From: Janthinobacterium sp. PC23-8
Lineage (GTDB): Bacteria; Pseudomonadota; Gammaproteobacteria; Burkholderiales; Burkholderiaceae_D
Assembly (NCBI RefSeq): GCF_002250505.1
Contig: NZ_NJGY01000001.1
Coordinates: 2,747,066 to 2,811,065 of the forward strand
Length of the DNA: 64,000 bases
Reading direction: 5' to 3'
Made by a program: the position numbers and the translations under genes. Positions 1-7,616 of the stretch are shown one piece after another. A model generated the notes under the pieces. The model saw only the letters and a program-made list of their open reading frames with translations, ran no database searches and had not been told where the DNA came from. Within the stretch, counting starts at the first letter, position 1, and every line of letters starts with the position of its first letter.

Positions 1-1
1 C

Positions 2-238
2 GGCCGCCTGCGCCTGGCCGACCTGGAGCAGGCGCTGGGCGCCCCGGTGGTGCATACGGTGCCCAACGATTACCTGGCCGCCACCGATTCGGTCAACCAG
101 GGCATACCGCTGCTGCAACTGTCGCGCACCAGCGCCGTGGCCCGCAGCCTGGCCGAGCTGGTCGAGCAGGTGACGGCGCGCCGCGTGACGGAAAGCCGCG
201 GCCTGTTCGACCGCCTGTTCAGCCGCAGCGATACCTGA
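2..238 (+). CDS. CpaE/TadZ-like pilus assembly protein, C-terminal end (partial)
   Basis: Only the last 78 codons lie in the window; the start is off the left edge. The visible tail (PNDYLAATDSVNQGIPL, then an LAELVEQV helix and an FDRLFS end) resembles the C-terminal part of CpaE/TadZ, the MinD-like ATPase that localises the tad pilus machinery at the pole or inner membrane. The call rests mainly on position: it ends 21 bp before a clear tadA/cpaF gene, the usual tad order. No ATPase motifs are in the visible part, so it could be another tad-operon protein. Confidence 0.6.
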   Translation, partial: GRLRLADLEQALGAPVVHTVPNDYLAATDSVNQGIPLLQLSRTSAVARSLAELVEQVTARRVTESRGLFDRLFSRSDT

Positions 239-259
239 CCCAACCTCAAGGGAGACGAG

Positions 260-1606
260 ATGACACTACGCGAACGCCTGGCGGCCAACGAGCCGCCGCG
301 CCCGGCCAGCCACGGACATGGCGCCCTGGCGCTGCACGCCTACCAGGAGCTGAAGAAAACCATGCACCAGACGATACTCGACCGTATCGACCTGGAGCGC
401 CTGAAGCGCCTGACGGCCGAGCAGTTCAAGCATGAGCTGGCGCTGCTGGTGCAGCGCGTGATCGAGGAGGAGCGCATCGTGCTGAATCAGCACGAGCGGC
501 ACAGCCTGGTGCTCGACATCCAGCACGAGATGCTGGGCTTCGGTCCGCTCGAACCCTTGCTGGCCGACCCGGGCGTGTCCGACATCCTGGTCAATACCTG
601 CGACAAGGTGTATGTCGAGCGGGGCGGGCGGCTGGAGCTGACCGACGTCACCTTCCACGACAACGCGCACCTGATGAAGATTATCGAAAAGATCGTCTCG
701 CGGGTCGGCCGCCGGGTCGACGAATCGAGTCCGATGGTCGACGCGCGCCTGCCGGACGGCTCCCGGGTCAATGCCATCATTCCGCCGCTGGCGGTCGACG
801 GGCCGATCCTGTCGATCCGCCGCTTCGCGGTGCAGCCGTTGACGATCGCCAACATGCTCGACTATAAAAGCCTGACGCCGCCGATGGTGCAGGTACTGCA
901 GGCACTGGGTCAGGCCAAGATCAATATCCTGATTTCGGGCGGCACCGGCAGCGGCAAGACCACCCTGCTCAACGTGCTGTCGGGTTTTATTCCCGGCAGC
1001 GAGCGCATCGTCACCATCGAGGACGCGGCCGAACTGGCGCTGCGCCAGCCGCACGTGGTGCGCCTGGAAACGCGCCCGCCGAATATCGAAGGCAAGGGCG
1101 AAGTGAGCCAGCGCGCGCTGGTGCGCAACGCGCTGCGCATGCGGCCCGACCGCATCATCCTGGGCGAGGTGCGCGGCGCCGAGGCGCTCGACATGCTGCA
1201 GGCGATGAACACCGGCCACGAAGGCTCGCTGGCGACGATCCACTCGAACACCGCGCGCGACGCGCTGGCGCGGCTGGAAAACATGGTCGGCATGGCCAAT
1301 GTGAACCTGACGCCGCGCGCCACGCGCCAGCAGATCTGTTCGGCCGTGACGGTGGTAATGCAGGTGTCGCGCCTGACCGACGGCGCGCGCAAGCTGGTCA
1401 GCCTGCAGGAAGTGACGGGCATGGAAGGCGAGATCATCGCCATGCATGAAATCTTCCGCTTCGAGCAGACCGGCGTCGACGCCGCCGGCCGCGTGCTGGG
1501 CCACTTTTGCGCCACCGGCGTGCGGCCCCGTTTTACCGAGCGCCTGCGCATGTTCGGCGCGCCCGTGCCTGACAGCGTGTTCGATCCCGACCGCATCTAT
1601 GAATAA
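260..1606 (+). CDS. tadA: TadA/CpaF-type pilus assembly ATPase
   Basis: 448-residue secretion ATPase of the PulE/VirB11 superfamily that powers Flp/Tad pilus assembly at the cytoplasmic face of the inner membrane. The Walker A motif GGTGSGKTT is at about residues 227-235. The Walker B region [12 protein letters not shown] follows near residue 296, with the typical [12 protein letters not shown] histidine box after it. The N-terminal helical part and length match CpaF proteins. The ATG at 260 has a GGGAGACGAG ribosome site just upstream. It lies between a CpaE-like tail and tadB/tadC, but an IS element now separates it from tadB. Confidence 0.93.
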   Translation: MTLRERLAANEPPRPASHGHGALALHAYQELKKTMHQTILDRIDLERLKRLTAEQFKHELALLVQRVIEEERIVLNQHERHSLVLDIQHEMLGFGPLEPLLADPGVSDILVNTCDKVYVERGGRLELTDVTFHDNAHLMKIIEKIVSRVGRRVDESSPMVDARLPDGSRVNAIIPPLAVDGPILSIRRFAVQPLTIANMLDYKSLTPPMVQVLQALGQAKINILISGGTGSGKTTLLNVLSGFIPGSERIVTIEDAAELALRQPHVVRLETRPPNIEGKGEVSQRALVRNALRMRPDRIILGEVRGAEALDMLQAMNTGHEGSLATIHSNTARDALARLENMVGMANVNLTPRATRQQICSAVTVVMQVSRLTDGARKLVSLQEVTGMEGEIIAMHEIFRFEQTGVDAAGRVLGHFCATGVRPRFTERLRMFGAPVPDSVFDPDRIYE

Positions 1607-1616
1607 GGAGAATGAA

Positions 1617-1629
1617 ATGGACGTCTCCC
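1617..1629 (+). repeat. Left subterminal inverted repeat of the IS1111-type element
   Basis: ATGGACGTCTCCC, the exact reverse complement of 3238-3250. Identity stops after 13 bases. Confidence 0.9.
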
Positions 1630-1952
1630 TCCTACACGAGCCGCAGCGATGAATCGAACTGAAAGCGAATTACGCGAATCGGCGGGCAACGTCCGGACGC
1701 TCTGGAGGAGCGCCGGGCATGCGCAGGGGTACGCCCTTCGGGCTACCTCGCCTTCGCTCGGCTCAAATCGCCCCTGCCGACGGATCACGAGGTGGTTGGC
1801 TTGTTTTACGTGGGGAGAATTGGCGGCCTGTGACTGGCGGCGAGATAGATGGCAGATGACGCGTGGCAAGGAGTGGGTTCTCGCTTGCCAACGGCATCAA
1901 ATGTGCCAGAGTGGAAGTGCAAATAAACCACTTGAGGGAAGGAGAACCCACC
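1630..1952 (+). other. Non-coding left end of the IS element (possible structured RNA region)
   Basis: About 320 bp between the left repeat and the transposase start with no convincing reading frame. It contains several short GC-rich complementary stretches. IS110-family elements encode a target-choosing bridge RNA in a non-coding end. For the IS1111 subgroup the right end is the more usual place, so this is only a candidate. Confidence 0.4.
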
Positions 1953-2975
1953 ATGAATTTTACCGCTTATGGCGTCGACACTGCCAAGAACGTGTTCCAG
2001 GTGTATTCGGTCAACCGAGAAACCGGAGAGGTTCTGAACAAGCAGATCAAACGGGCTAAGTTCCTGGAGTATTTCGTCAACAAGCCTGCGTGCCTGATCG
2101 GGATGGAAGCGTGCGGAGGGTCGCATCACTGGGCGCGCGCCTTGCAGGCATTGGGACACGAAGTGAGGATGATGGCGGGCAAGGCGGTCAAGGCTTTTGT
2201 CAATGGCAACAAGAACGATGCCGCCGATGCGCGCGCGATCTGGCTTGCGCTACAACAGCCGGGCGTGCGGGCTGTGGCGGTGAAGAGCGAGATGCAGCAG
2301 GCGGTGCTGTCCCTGCACCGGATGCGGCAGCAGTTGGTGAAGTTTCGCACGATGCAGAGCAACGGCTTGCGCGGTTTGCTTGGCGAGTACGGCGAAGTGA
2401 TGCCGATTGGCAGGACCGCGCTGAACCGTGGCATGAAGGACGCGCTGGCGCGACTGGCTGAGCGTTTGCCTGCCCTGTTAATCGATACCCTGCGCGAACA
2501 GTGGGACATGTTGGCCCGGCTGGACCAACAGATCCTGCAGATTGAGCAGCGGCTGCTGGCATGGATGCGGCAAGACCGGGCCAGTAAGGCGATCGCCGAG
2601 ATTCCAGGTGTCGGCTTGCTGACGGCGACGGCGGCGGTGGCAGCCATGGGCAACGCGAACGCGTTCAAGTCCGGGCGCGAGTTCGCCGCTTGGCTTGGTC
2701 TGGTGCCGGCGCAGACCGGAACAGGCGGCAAGGTCCGGCTGCTCGGGATCAGCAAGCGCGGCGACACTTACCTGCGCACGCTGCTTACTCATGGTGCCAG
2801 GTCAGTGCTGATGCATACCAAGGAGCCAGGCAAATGGTTGCAGGACATCGGCAAGCGCCGCCCGCCGAACGTGGTCGTGGTGGCGTTGGCGAACAAAATA
2901 GCAAGGACGATCTGGGCGCTGCTGGCGCACGATCAGAAGTACGACAAAGAACACGTCAGTCTCCGACCAGCGTAA
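1953..2975 (+). CDS. IS110/IS1111-family DEDD transposase
   Basis: 340-residue transposase. The N-terminal RuvC-like DEDD domain shows YGVDTAKNVF (first Asp), GMEACGG (Glu) and NKNDAADARAIW (last two Asp). The C-terminal Transposase_20 domain shows IPGVGLLTATA, GREFAAWLGLVP and the serine region ISKRGDTYLRTLL. The ATG at 1953 was chosen because AAGGAGAACCCACC precedes it and the protein then starts at the conserved domain; an upstream in-frame start at 1863 would add about 30 non-conserved residues. The gene looks intact, so the element may be active. Confidence 0.93.
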   Translation: MNFTAYGVDTAKNVFQVYSVNRETGEVLNKQIKRAKFLEYFVNKPACLIGMEACGGSHHWARALQALGHEVRMMAGKAVKAFVNGNKNDAADARAIWLALQQPGVRAVAVKSEMQQAVLSLHRMRQQLVKFRTMQSNGLRGLLGEYGEVMPIGRTALNRGMKDALARLAERLPALLIDTLREQWDMLARLDQQILQIEQRLLAWMRQDRASKAIAEIPGVGLLTATAAVAAMGNANAFKSGREFAAWLGLVPAQTGTGGKVRLLGISKRGDTYLRTLLTHGARSVLMHTKEPGKWLQDIGKRRPPNVVVVALANKIARTIWALLAHDQKYDKEHVSLRPA

Positions 2976-3237
2976 CAGCCCGGAACGAACGTAAATATCA
3001 ATCAACATAAGGATGGAATGTCAAAAGGTTGCGCAAGGTATTAACGTGTGATGACAAACAGGTCAGACCGGGACTTACTAAACCTGAATGGCGAGTCGGG
3101 CACAAAGCCCGCCAGGAGAATGAGGTGTAGGTCAGCGGATTTCATCGGGGCCGGCAGGGGAGAGACCGTTGCCGCAAGGCCGGATATAGAACTGCAGCCT
3201 ATCCTGTCTGGAACACACAAAAAACACCTTGGCAAAC
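2976..3237 (+). other. Non-coding right end of the IS element (candidate bridge RNA region)
   Basis: About 260 bp without a credible gene between the transposase stop and the right inverted repeat. A long non-coding right end is typical for the IS1111 subgroup, where it is expected to encode the bridge RNA. I did not fold it. Confidence 0.45.
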
Positions 3238-3250
3238 GGGAGACGTCCAT
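3238..3250 (-). repeat. Right subterminal inverted repeat of the IS1111-type element
   Basis: GGGAGACGTCCAT, the exact reverse complement of 1617-1629. It ends nine bases before the tadB start codon. Confidence 0.9.
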
Positions 3251-3259
3251 ATAGTCGCC

Positions 3260-4237
3260 ATGGATCTGGTGTTCTACGGTTTTGCCATCGTCCTGTTCGC
3301 CGCCTGCATCCTGATGGTGGAAGGCGCCTGGCTGTGGTGGTCGGGTACGCACGGCAGCGCGGCGCGGCGCATCAGCCGGCGCTTGCGGCTGATGGCCGCG
3401 CGCGGCGAGGCTGGCGGCGAGCGCGTGTCGATCCTCAAGCAGCGCCGCTATGCGCGCGCGCCCGGCCTGGAGCGCATGCTGAGAAAAATACCGCAATGCG
3501 CGGCGCTCGACCGCTTGCTGTTGCAGGCGGGGCTGGCGTGGTCGGTGGCGCAGTTCCTGGCGCTCGCCGGCGGCCTGCTGCTGGCGGCGCTGCTGGTGCT
3601 GGCGGCCTGGTCCTTGCCCCTGCCGGGCGCCTTGCTGCTGCTGGCCATGGCCCTGGGCGCACCGCTGCTGTTCTTGCTGCGCGCGCGCGCGGCGCGCCTG
3701 CAAAAGATCGAGGCGCAGTTGCCGGAAGCGGCTGATTTCCTGGCCCGTGCGCTGCGCGCCGGTCACTCGTTTTCGAACGTGCTGCAAATGGTCGGCGATG
3801 AACTCAATGAACCGATCAGTGGCGAATTCAAGCAGGCCCACGAAGAGATCAATTACGGCGTGCCGATGAATGAAGCGCTGCAGAACCTGGCCGTGCGCAT
3901 TCCGCTGACCGACTTGCGTTATCTGGTGATCGCCGTGCTGGTGCAGCGCGAATCGGGCGGCAACCTGGCCGAGGTGCTGGTGAGCATCGCCCGCATCATC
4001 CGCGCGCGCTTGAAACTCCTGGGGCAGGTGCGCGTGCTGTCGGCCGAAGGGCGCATGTCGGCCTGGGTGCTGGGCCTGATGCCGGTGGTGATGATAGGCG
4101 TGATGTCGCTGGTCAATCCGCAATACATCAGCCTGCTGTGGACCGATCCGGCCGGCATTCGCCTGCTGTGGTATGCGGCCGGCATGGTGGCGCTGGGCGT
4201 GGTCTGGATGCGCAAGGTGATTCGTATCCGTATTTGA
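3260..4237 (+). CDS. tadB: TadB-type pilus assembly membrane protein
   Basis: 325-residue inner-membrane protein with the type II secretion F (GspF) fold. It has an N-terminal membrane segment (about residues 4-24), a second hydrophobic pair near 95-135, a cytoplasmic T2SSF helical domain (EAADFLARALRAGHSF onward) and two membrane segments at the end. It forms the platform on which TadA acts, together with TadC 13 bp downstream. The ATG at 3260 lacks a clear ribosome site next to it. The AAGGAG at about 1605-1610 after tadA may originally have served it and is now 1.6 kb away because of the IS element. Confidence 0.9.
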   Translation: MDLVFYGFAIVLFAACILMVEGAWLWWSGTHGSAARRISRRLRLMAARGEAGGERVSILKQRRYARAPGLERMLRKIPQCAALDRLLLQAGLAWSVAQFLALAGGLLLAALLVLAAWSLPLPGALLLLAMALGAPLLFLLRARAARLQKIEAQLPEAADFLARALRAGHSFSNVLQMVGDELNEPISGEFKQAHEEINYGVPMNEALQNLAVRIPLTDLRYLVIAVLVQRESGGNLAEVLVSIARIIRARLKLLGQVRVLSAEGRMSAWVLGLMPVVMIGVMSLVNPQYISLLWTDPAGIRLLWYAAGMVALGVVWMRKVIRIRI

Positions 4238-4250
4238 CAGGAGGTGTGCC

Positions 4251-5189
4251 ATGACTGGCCAGCAAGTTCTTTTTCTCTTGATCGTGTTTGCCGTGGTGGC
4301 CGCTCTGGCGGTGGCGGCCTCGCTGATTTTTTTTCCCGGCAGCTTGCGCCAGCGCCTCTCTGGCGCCGCCGCGCCGGTGGCCAGCGAGGTGGCGCCCGAA
4401 CACGGCTGGGTCGAACGGGTGGCGCGCGTGGCCCAGCCGTTTTCGAAACTGTCGCTGCCCGAGGAAGGCTGGGAGCGCTCGCCGCTGCGGACCCGCTTCA
4501 TGAACGCGGGCTGGCGCCAGGCCAGTGCGCCGGCGCTGTACTTTGCCGCCAAGTCGGTGCTGGCGCTGCTGTTTCCAGCCGTGCTGGCGCTGTATGCGGC
4601 CAGCAGCATGGCGGCCTCGATGCGCAGCGCGCTGATGTTTCTCCTGTGCGTCAGCGCCACCGTCGGCTACTACCTGCCCAACCTGGTCCTGGCCAGCACG
4701 GCCAGGCGGCGCCAGCGCGACATCTTTGAAAATATTCCCGATGCGCTCGATCTGCTGACCGTTTGCGTCGAAGCGGGACTGAGCCTGGAGCGCGCACTGG
4801 TGAAAGTGTCCGGGGAAATCCATATCAAGAGCATGGTGCTGGCGCAGGAACTGCAACTGGTGCTGATGGAAATGCGCGCCGGTTTTACCAAGGAAAAAGC
4901 GCTGCGCAACCTGGCCCTGCGCAGCGGCGTGGAGGATGTCGATGTGCTGGTGGCGATGCTGATCCAGTCCGAGCGCTTCGGCACCAGCATGGGCGATTCG
5001 CTGCGCGTGCATTCCGACAATTTGCGCGGCAAGCGCAGCCTGCTGGCCGAAGAGGCGGCTGCCAAGATCGCCTTGAAATTGTTGTTCCCGCTGATTTTCT
5101 GCGTGTTTCCCACCCTTATGCTTGTGCTGATGGGGCCGGCCGTGATCGACGTCTATCGCGTGCTGGTGCCGGCCATGGCCAACCAATAA
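4251..5189 (+). CDS. tadC: TadC-type pilus assembly membrane protein
   Basis: 312-residue partner of TadB with the same T2SSF fold. It has an N-terminal hydrophobic segment (LIVFAVVAALAVAAS), a central membrane pair around 85-140, the cytoplasmic domain starting near IPDALDLLTVCVEAGLSL, and a C-terminal membrane segment. A strong AGGAGGTG site precedes the ATG at 4251. It is tightly spaced with tadB and with the lipoprotein gene 10 bp downstream, indicating one operon. Confidence 0.9.
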   Translation: MTGQQVLFLLIVFAVVAALAVAASLIFFPGSLRQRLSGAAAPVASEVAPEHGWVERVARVAQPFSKLSLPEEGWERSPLRTRFMNAGWRQASAPALYFAAKSVLALLFPAVLALYAASSMAASMRSALMFLLCVSATVGYYLPNLVLASTARRRQRDIFENIPDALDLLTVCVEAGLSLERALVKVSGEIHIKSMVLAQELQLVLMEMRAGFTKEKALRNLALRSGVEDVDVLVAMLIQSERFGTSMGDSLRVHSDNLRGKRSLLAEEAAAKIALKLLFPLIFCVFPTLMLVLMGPAVIDVYRVLVPAMANQ

Positions 5190-5199
5190 AAGGAGTCCC

Positions 5200-6132
5200 A
5201 TGTCTCTTATCCTGCCGCGCCTGGCGCTTGCCGGCACCTGCATGCTGCTCGGCGCCTGTTCCAGCCTCAACCCCAACACCGGCCCCGTGACCGCACCTGG
5301 CCCGGTCCCGCTTGAGCTGGCCTCGCGCAATGGCCAGGCGGTGCTGCATGCGCAGCGCGGCGAGCTGCGCCAGTCCATCGCCATCTGGGAAGCGCTGACG
5401 GCTGGCGCCGGCCTGGATACGCCGCGCCACGCCTATCTGTTCAGGAATCTCGGTCATGCGTATGTGCTGGCGGGGCGCGACGCCGACGCCTTGCCGGTGC
5501 TGGAAAAAGCCTGCCTGCTCGACCCGCTCCATGCGCTGGCGTGGCAGCGCCTGGCGCAGGTACTGACCAGGCTGGGCCAGCCGGAACGGGCGGCGCGCAT
5601 GCTGGCGCAGGCGCAAGGTTTGCAGGTGAGCGCCGTAGCGCCTGCCGAGCTGTTGCCGGCGGCGCCGCCCGTGATGGCGGCCGCAGCCGGCGCGCCAGCG
5701 ATGGACCGTATCGAGATCACGCAAAGCGCCGGCATGGCGCGCTTGCGGCGCGTGGCGGCGACCAGCTTGCCGGTGGCGAGTCGCCTTGATGCGCCGCCCC
5801 CGCGGCTGGAAATTCTCAATGGCAATGGCAAGCCGGGCATGGCGGCGGCGCTGGCGCGCAGCCTGGCCGGCAGCGCCGTGCAGGTGGTCCGTACGGGAAA
5901 TGCCGCCTCGTTCCAGGTGGCGCGCACGCGTGTCGAATACCGGCCGGCGCAGCGCCAGGCGGCGCGCCGCCTGGCCCGCCAGCTGGGCACCCATGTCGAG
6001 GCGGTCGCCGCCGATTGCCCCGCCAGCGAACTGCGTTTGATCCTCGGCCGCGACCTCGATCCGGACGTGCTGCACCGCTACTATGTACGGCAGCTCGAGC
6101 AGGCGCGCCAGGCGCTGGCGCGGCTCGGCTAG
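5200..6132 (+). CDS. TadD-like TPR lipoprotein with LytR-type C-terminal domain
   Basis: 310 residues. The N-terminus is a lipoprotein signal with an LGAC lipobox, so the mature protein is probably anchored in the outer membrane. Residues about 40-135 form TPR-like helices (HAYLFRNLGHAYVLAGRDADALPVLEKA). Residues about 200-275 resemble the LytR_C domain (LEILNGNGKPGMA). TPR lipoproteins (TadD) act as pilotins or assembly factors in tad systems. It is last in the visible tad run and faces the convergent PEP-CTERM gene 5 bp away. The AAAGGAG site precedes the ATG. Confidence 0.8.
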   Translation: MSLILPRLALAGTCMLLGACSSLNPNTGPVTAPGPVPLELASRNGQAVLHAQRGELRQSIAIWEALTAGAGLDTPRHAYLFRNLGHAYVLAGRDADALPVLEKACLLDPLHALAWQRLAQVLTRLGQPERAARMLAQAQGLQVSAVAPAELLPAAPPVMAAAAGAPAMDRIEITQSAGMARLRRVAATSLPVASRLDAPPPRLEILNGNGKPGMAAALARSLAGSAVQVVRTGNAASFQVARTRVEYRPAQRQAARRLARQLGTHVEAVAADCPASELRLILGRDLDPDVLHRYYVRQLEQARQALARLG

Positions 6133-6137
6133 TGAAA

Positions 6138-7109
6138 TTACGCCTTGCGGCGGGTGGTCGCCAGCGCCGCCAGGCCGATGCCCAGCAGCAGTAAAGTCGC
6201 CGGTTCGGGCACCTGCTGGATTACCACGATATCGGTGCGGGTCGACTTGGAAAAGTTCAGCGTGTAGCTGCCGGCCGGCAAGGCAAAATTCGAGGTCAGC
6301 GAAAACAGCGCGAAGTTGTTCGTGAACGCGCGGGCGGTGCCGGGATCGTTGGTGCCGGCCGTCAGGTTCAGGCTGAAGGGATCGCGGCTGCCGGTGGCAT
6401 GATCGCCGTTCACGTCGCTGCCATTGTTGGCGTCGCCATCGGGGGCGAACTGGAACACGATGCCGTCGGCATTGGCGCGCGTGGCGCAACCGGCCGGGCT
6501 GGCGGCATTGCAGGCAATGCTGAAAATATCCATGATCGATACATTCGACTTGTCGCCCAAGCTGGTGACGCTGCTGCGCAGGTCGCGGCGCGCCAGGAAA
6601 CTGAAGGTGATGAAGCCGGCGCGCGACAGGGTCAGGTTGACCGAACCGGTCAGGGTGTCGCCGGCCGTCGACGAGGCGGCGCCCACGGTATCGCGCTGCG
6701 CTTCCGACACGGCCCGCATGGTGGCGCCGGTGCCGGTCAGCATATTGCCGAAGGAATGCGCGTCGCCGCGCGCGAACTCAAGCACCGGGCTGGGCGCATA
6801 GTTGTTTTGCTGCATGCCGGCACAACCGCCACCGGCGCATACCTGCGGCACATCGGCATTGGCGGTGGGGCCGGTATTGATGGCGCGCGGATTGACGGGC
6901 GCCGCATTTTCAAAATACGTGCTGTCGCTGGCGTTGCGGTTGGCGCCCGTCAGCGCCACGGTGCCGGAGCTGGTGGTGATGCGGAAAGTATTGATATCGT
7001 TGATGGCCAGGCCATAGGCGCCGGCCTGCGCCTGGGTGGTCGCCAGCAGCCCGGCCGCCGCGAGCGCGCCGAACAGGCAGAGGGTCTTGCTTCGTGGGTG
7101 ATCGTTCAT
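6138..7109 (-). CDS. PEP-CTERM sorted exported protein
   Basis: 323 residues with an N-terminal signal peptide (LFGALAAAGLLATTQAQA) and a textbook PEP-CTERM tail: the VPEPAT motif, a hydrophobic stretch LLLLGIGLAALA and a basic TTRRKA end. Such proteins are cut by an exosortase and displayed or secreted. The body is low-charge, glycine- and asparagine-rich, with paired cysteines (CAGGGC; CNAASPAGC). No enzymatic domain is recognisable. No exosortase gene is in the window. It stands alone, convergent with the tad operon. Confidence 0.85.
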   Translation of the reverse strand: MNDHPRSKTLCLFGALAAAGLLATTQAQAGAYGLAINDINTFRITTSSGTVALTGANRNASDSTYFENAAPVNPRAINTGPTANADVPQVCAGGGCAGMQQNNYAPSPVLEFARGDAHSFGNMLTGTGATMRAVSEAQRDTVGAASSTAGDTLTGSVNLTLSRAGFITFSFLARRDLRSSVTSLGDKSNVSIMDIFSIACNAASPAGCATRANADGIVFQFAPDGDANNGSDVNGDHATGSRDPFSLNLTAGTNDPGTARAFTNNFALFSLTSNFALPAGSYTLNFSKSTRTDIVVIQQVPEPATLLLLGIGLAALATTRRKA

Positions 7110-7313
7110 CGCAACCTCGTTATCATGGTCAGGTCAGTCGGTGACATTCAGAAGGCGCATCTGAGTGCCGTGGTCAACCTGGATAAGCAGCTTGCGTGCC
7201 AAACAAAAAAGCCAAATCGAATCAATGACTTGTGAAAAGCGAACTGAAGGGGAATGCGCTGGCTGTAAGAAACGCCGACACGGTGCCGTGCCGGGGATGT
7301 GTAAAAATAGGCG

Positions 7314-7613
7314 ATGGCAAACAAAACCCCCACCTTTCCCGGCGCACGCACCGGGCGCGGCCAGGTCCTGGCCGTGCTGCTGTCGAACCGCGACCAGGCC
7401 GGCGCCGAGCCGCTGCAGGGCCGCGTCTCGCTGGCCGCCATCGTCAAGGCCCTGAAGCGCAAATATCACTGGCCGATCGAGACGCACAGTTTTCCAGCCA
7501 ACACGGCGGACGGCCGCGCCAGCTGGGCCACCGTCTACAGCCTGCCCGAGGCAGTCATCGCCGCCGCGCTGGCCGCTGGCGGCCAGGACTGGCTCGACAG
7601 CCGCAAGGGCTAG
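7314..7613 (+). CDS. Small protein of unknown function (99 aa)
   Basis: I do not recognise the family. The protein is soluble and basic at its N-terminus (PTFPGARTGRGQVLAVLL), has a middle that could form a helical DNA-binding-like unit (LAAIVKALKRKYHWPIET) and an alanine-rich C-terminal helix. No signal peptide or membrane segment is visible. Codon use matches real genes here, and it fills the gap between two divergent or convergent neighbours without overlap. It stops 3 bp before the end of the convergent phosphoesterase gene. A true gene is likely; function unknown. Confidence 0.6.
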   Translation: MANKTPTFPGARTGRGQVLAVLLSNRDQAGAEPLQGRVSLAAIVKALKRKYHWPIETHSFPANTADGRASWATVYSLPEAVIAAALAAGGQDWLDSRKG

Positions 7614-7616
7614 CGT

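Larger units (their letters stand above)
1617..3250 (+). mobile_element. IS1111-type IS110-family insertion sequence
   Basis: About 1.63-kb element holding one DEDD transposase gene and bounded by a perfect 13-bp inverted repeat ATGGACGTCTCCC (left 1617-1629, right 3238-3250). Inverted repeats starting ATGGAC are typical of the IS1111 subgroup, where they are subterminal, so the true ends may lie a few bases outside. No target duplication is evident, as expected for this family. It sits exactly in the tadA-tadB junction. Confidence 0.88.
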
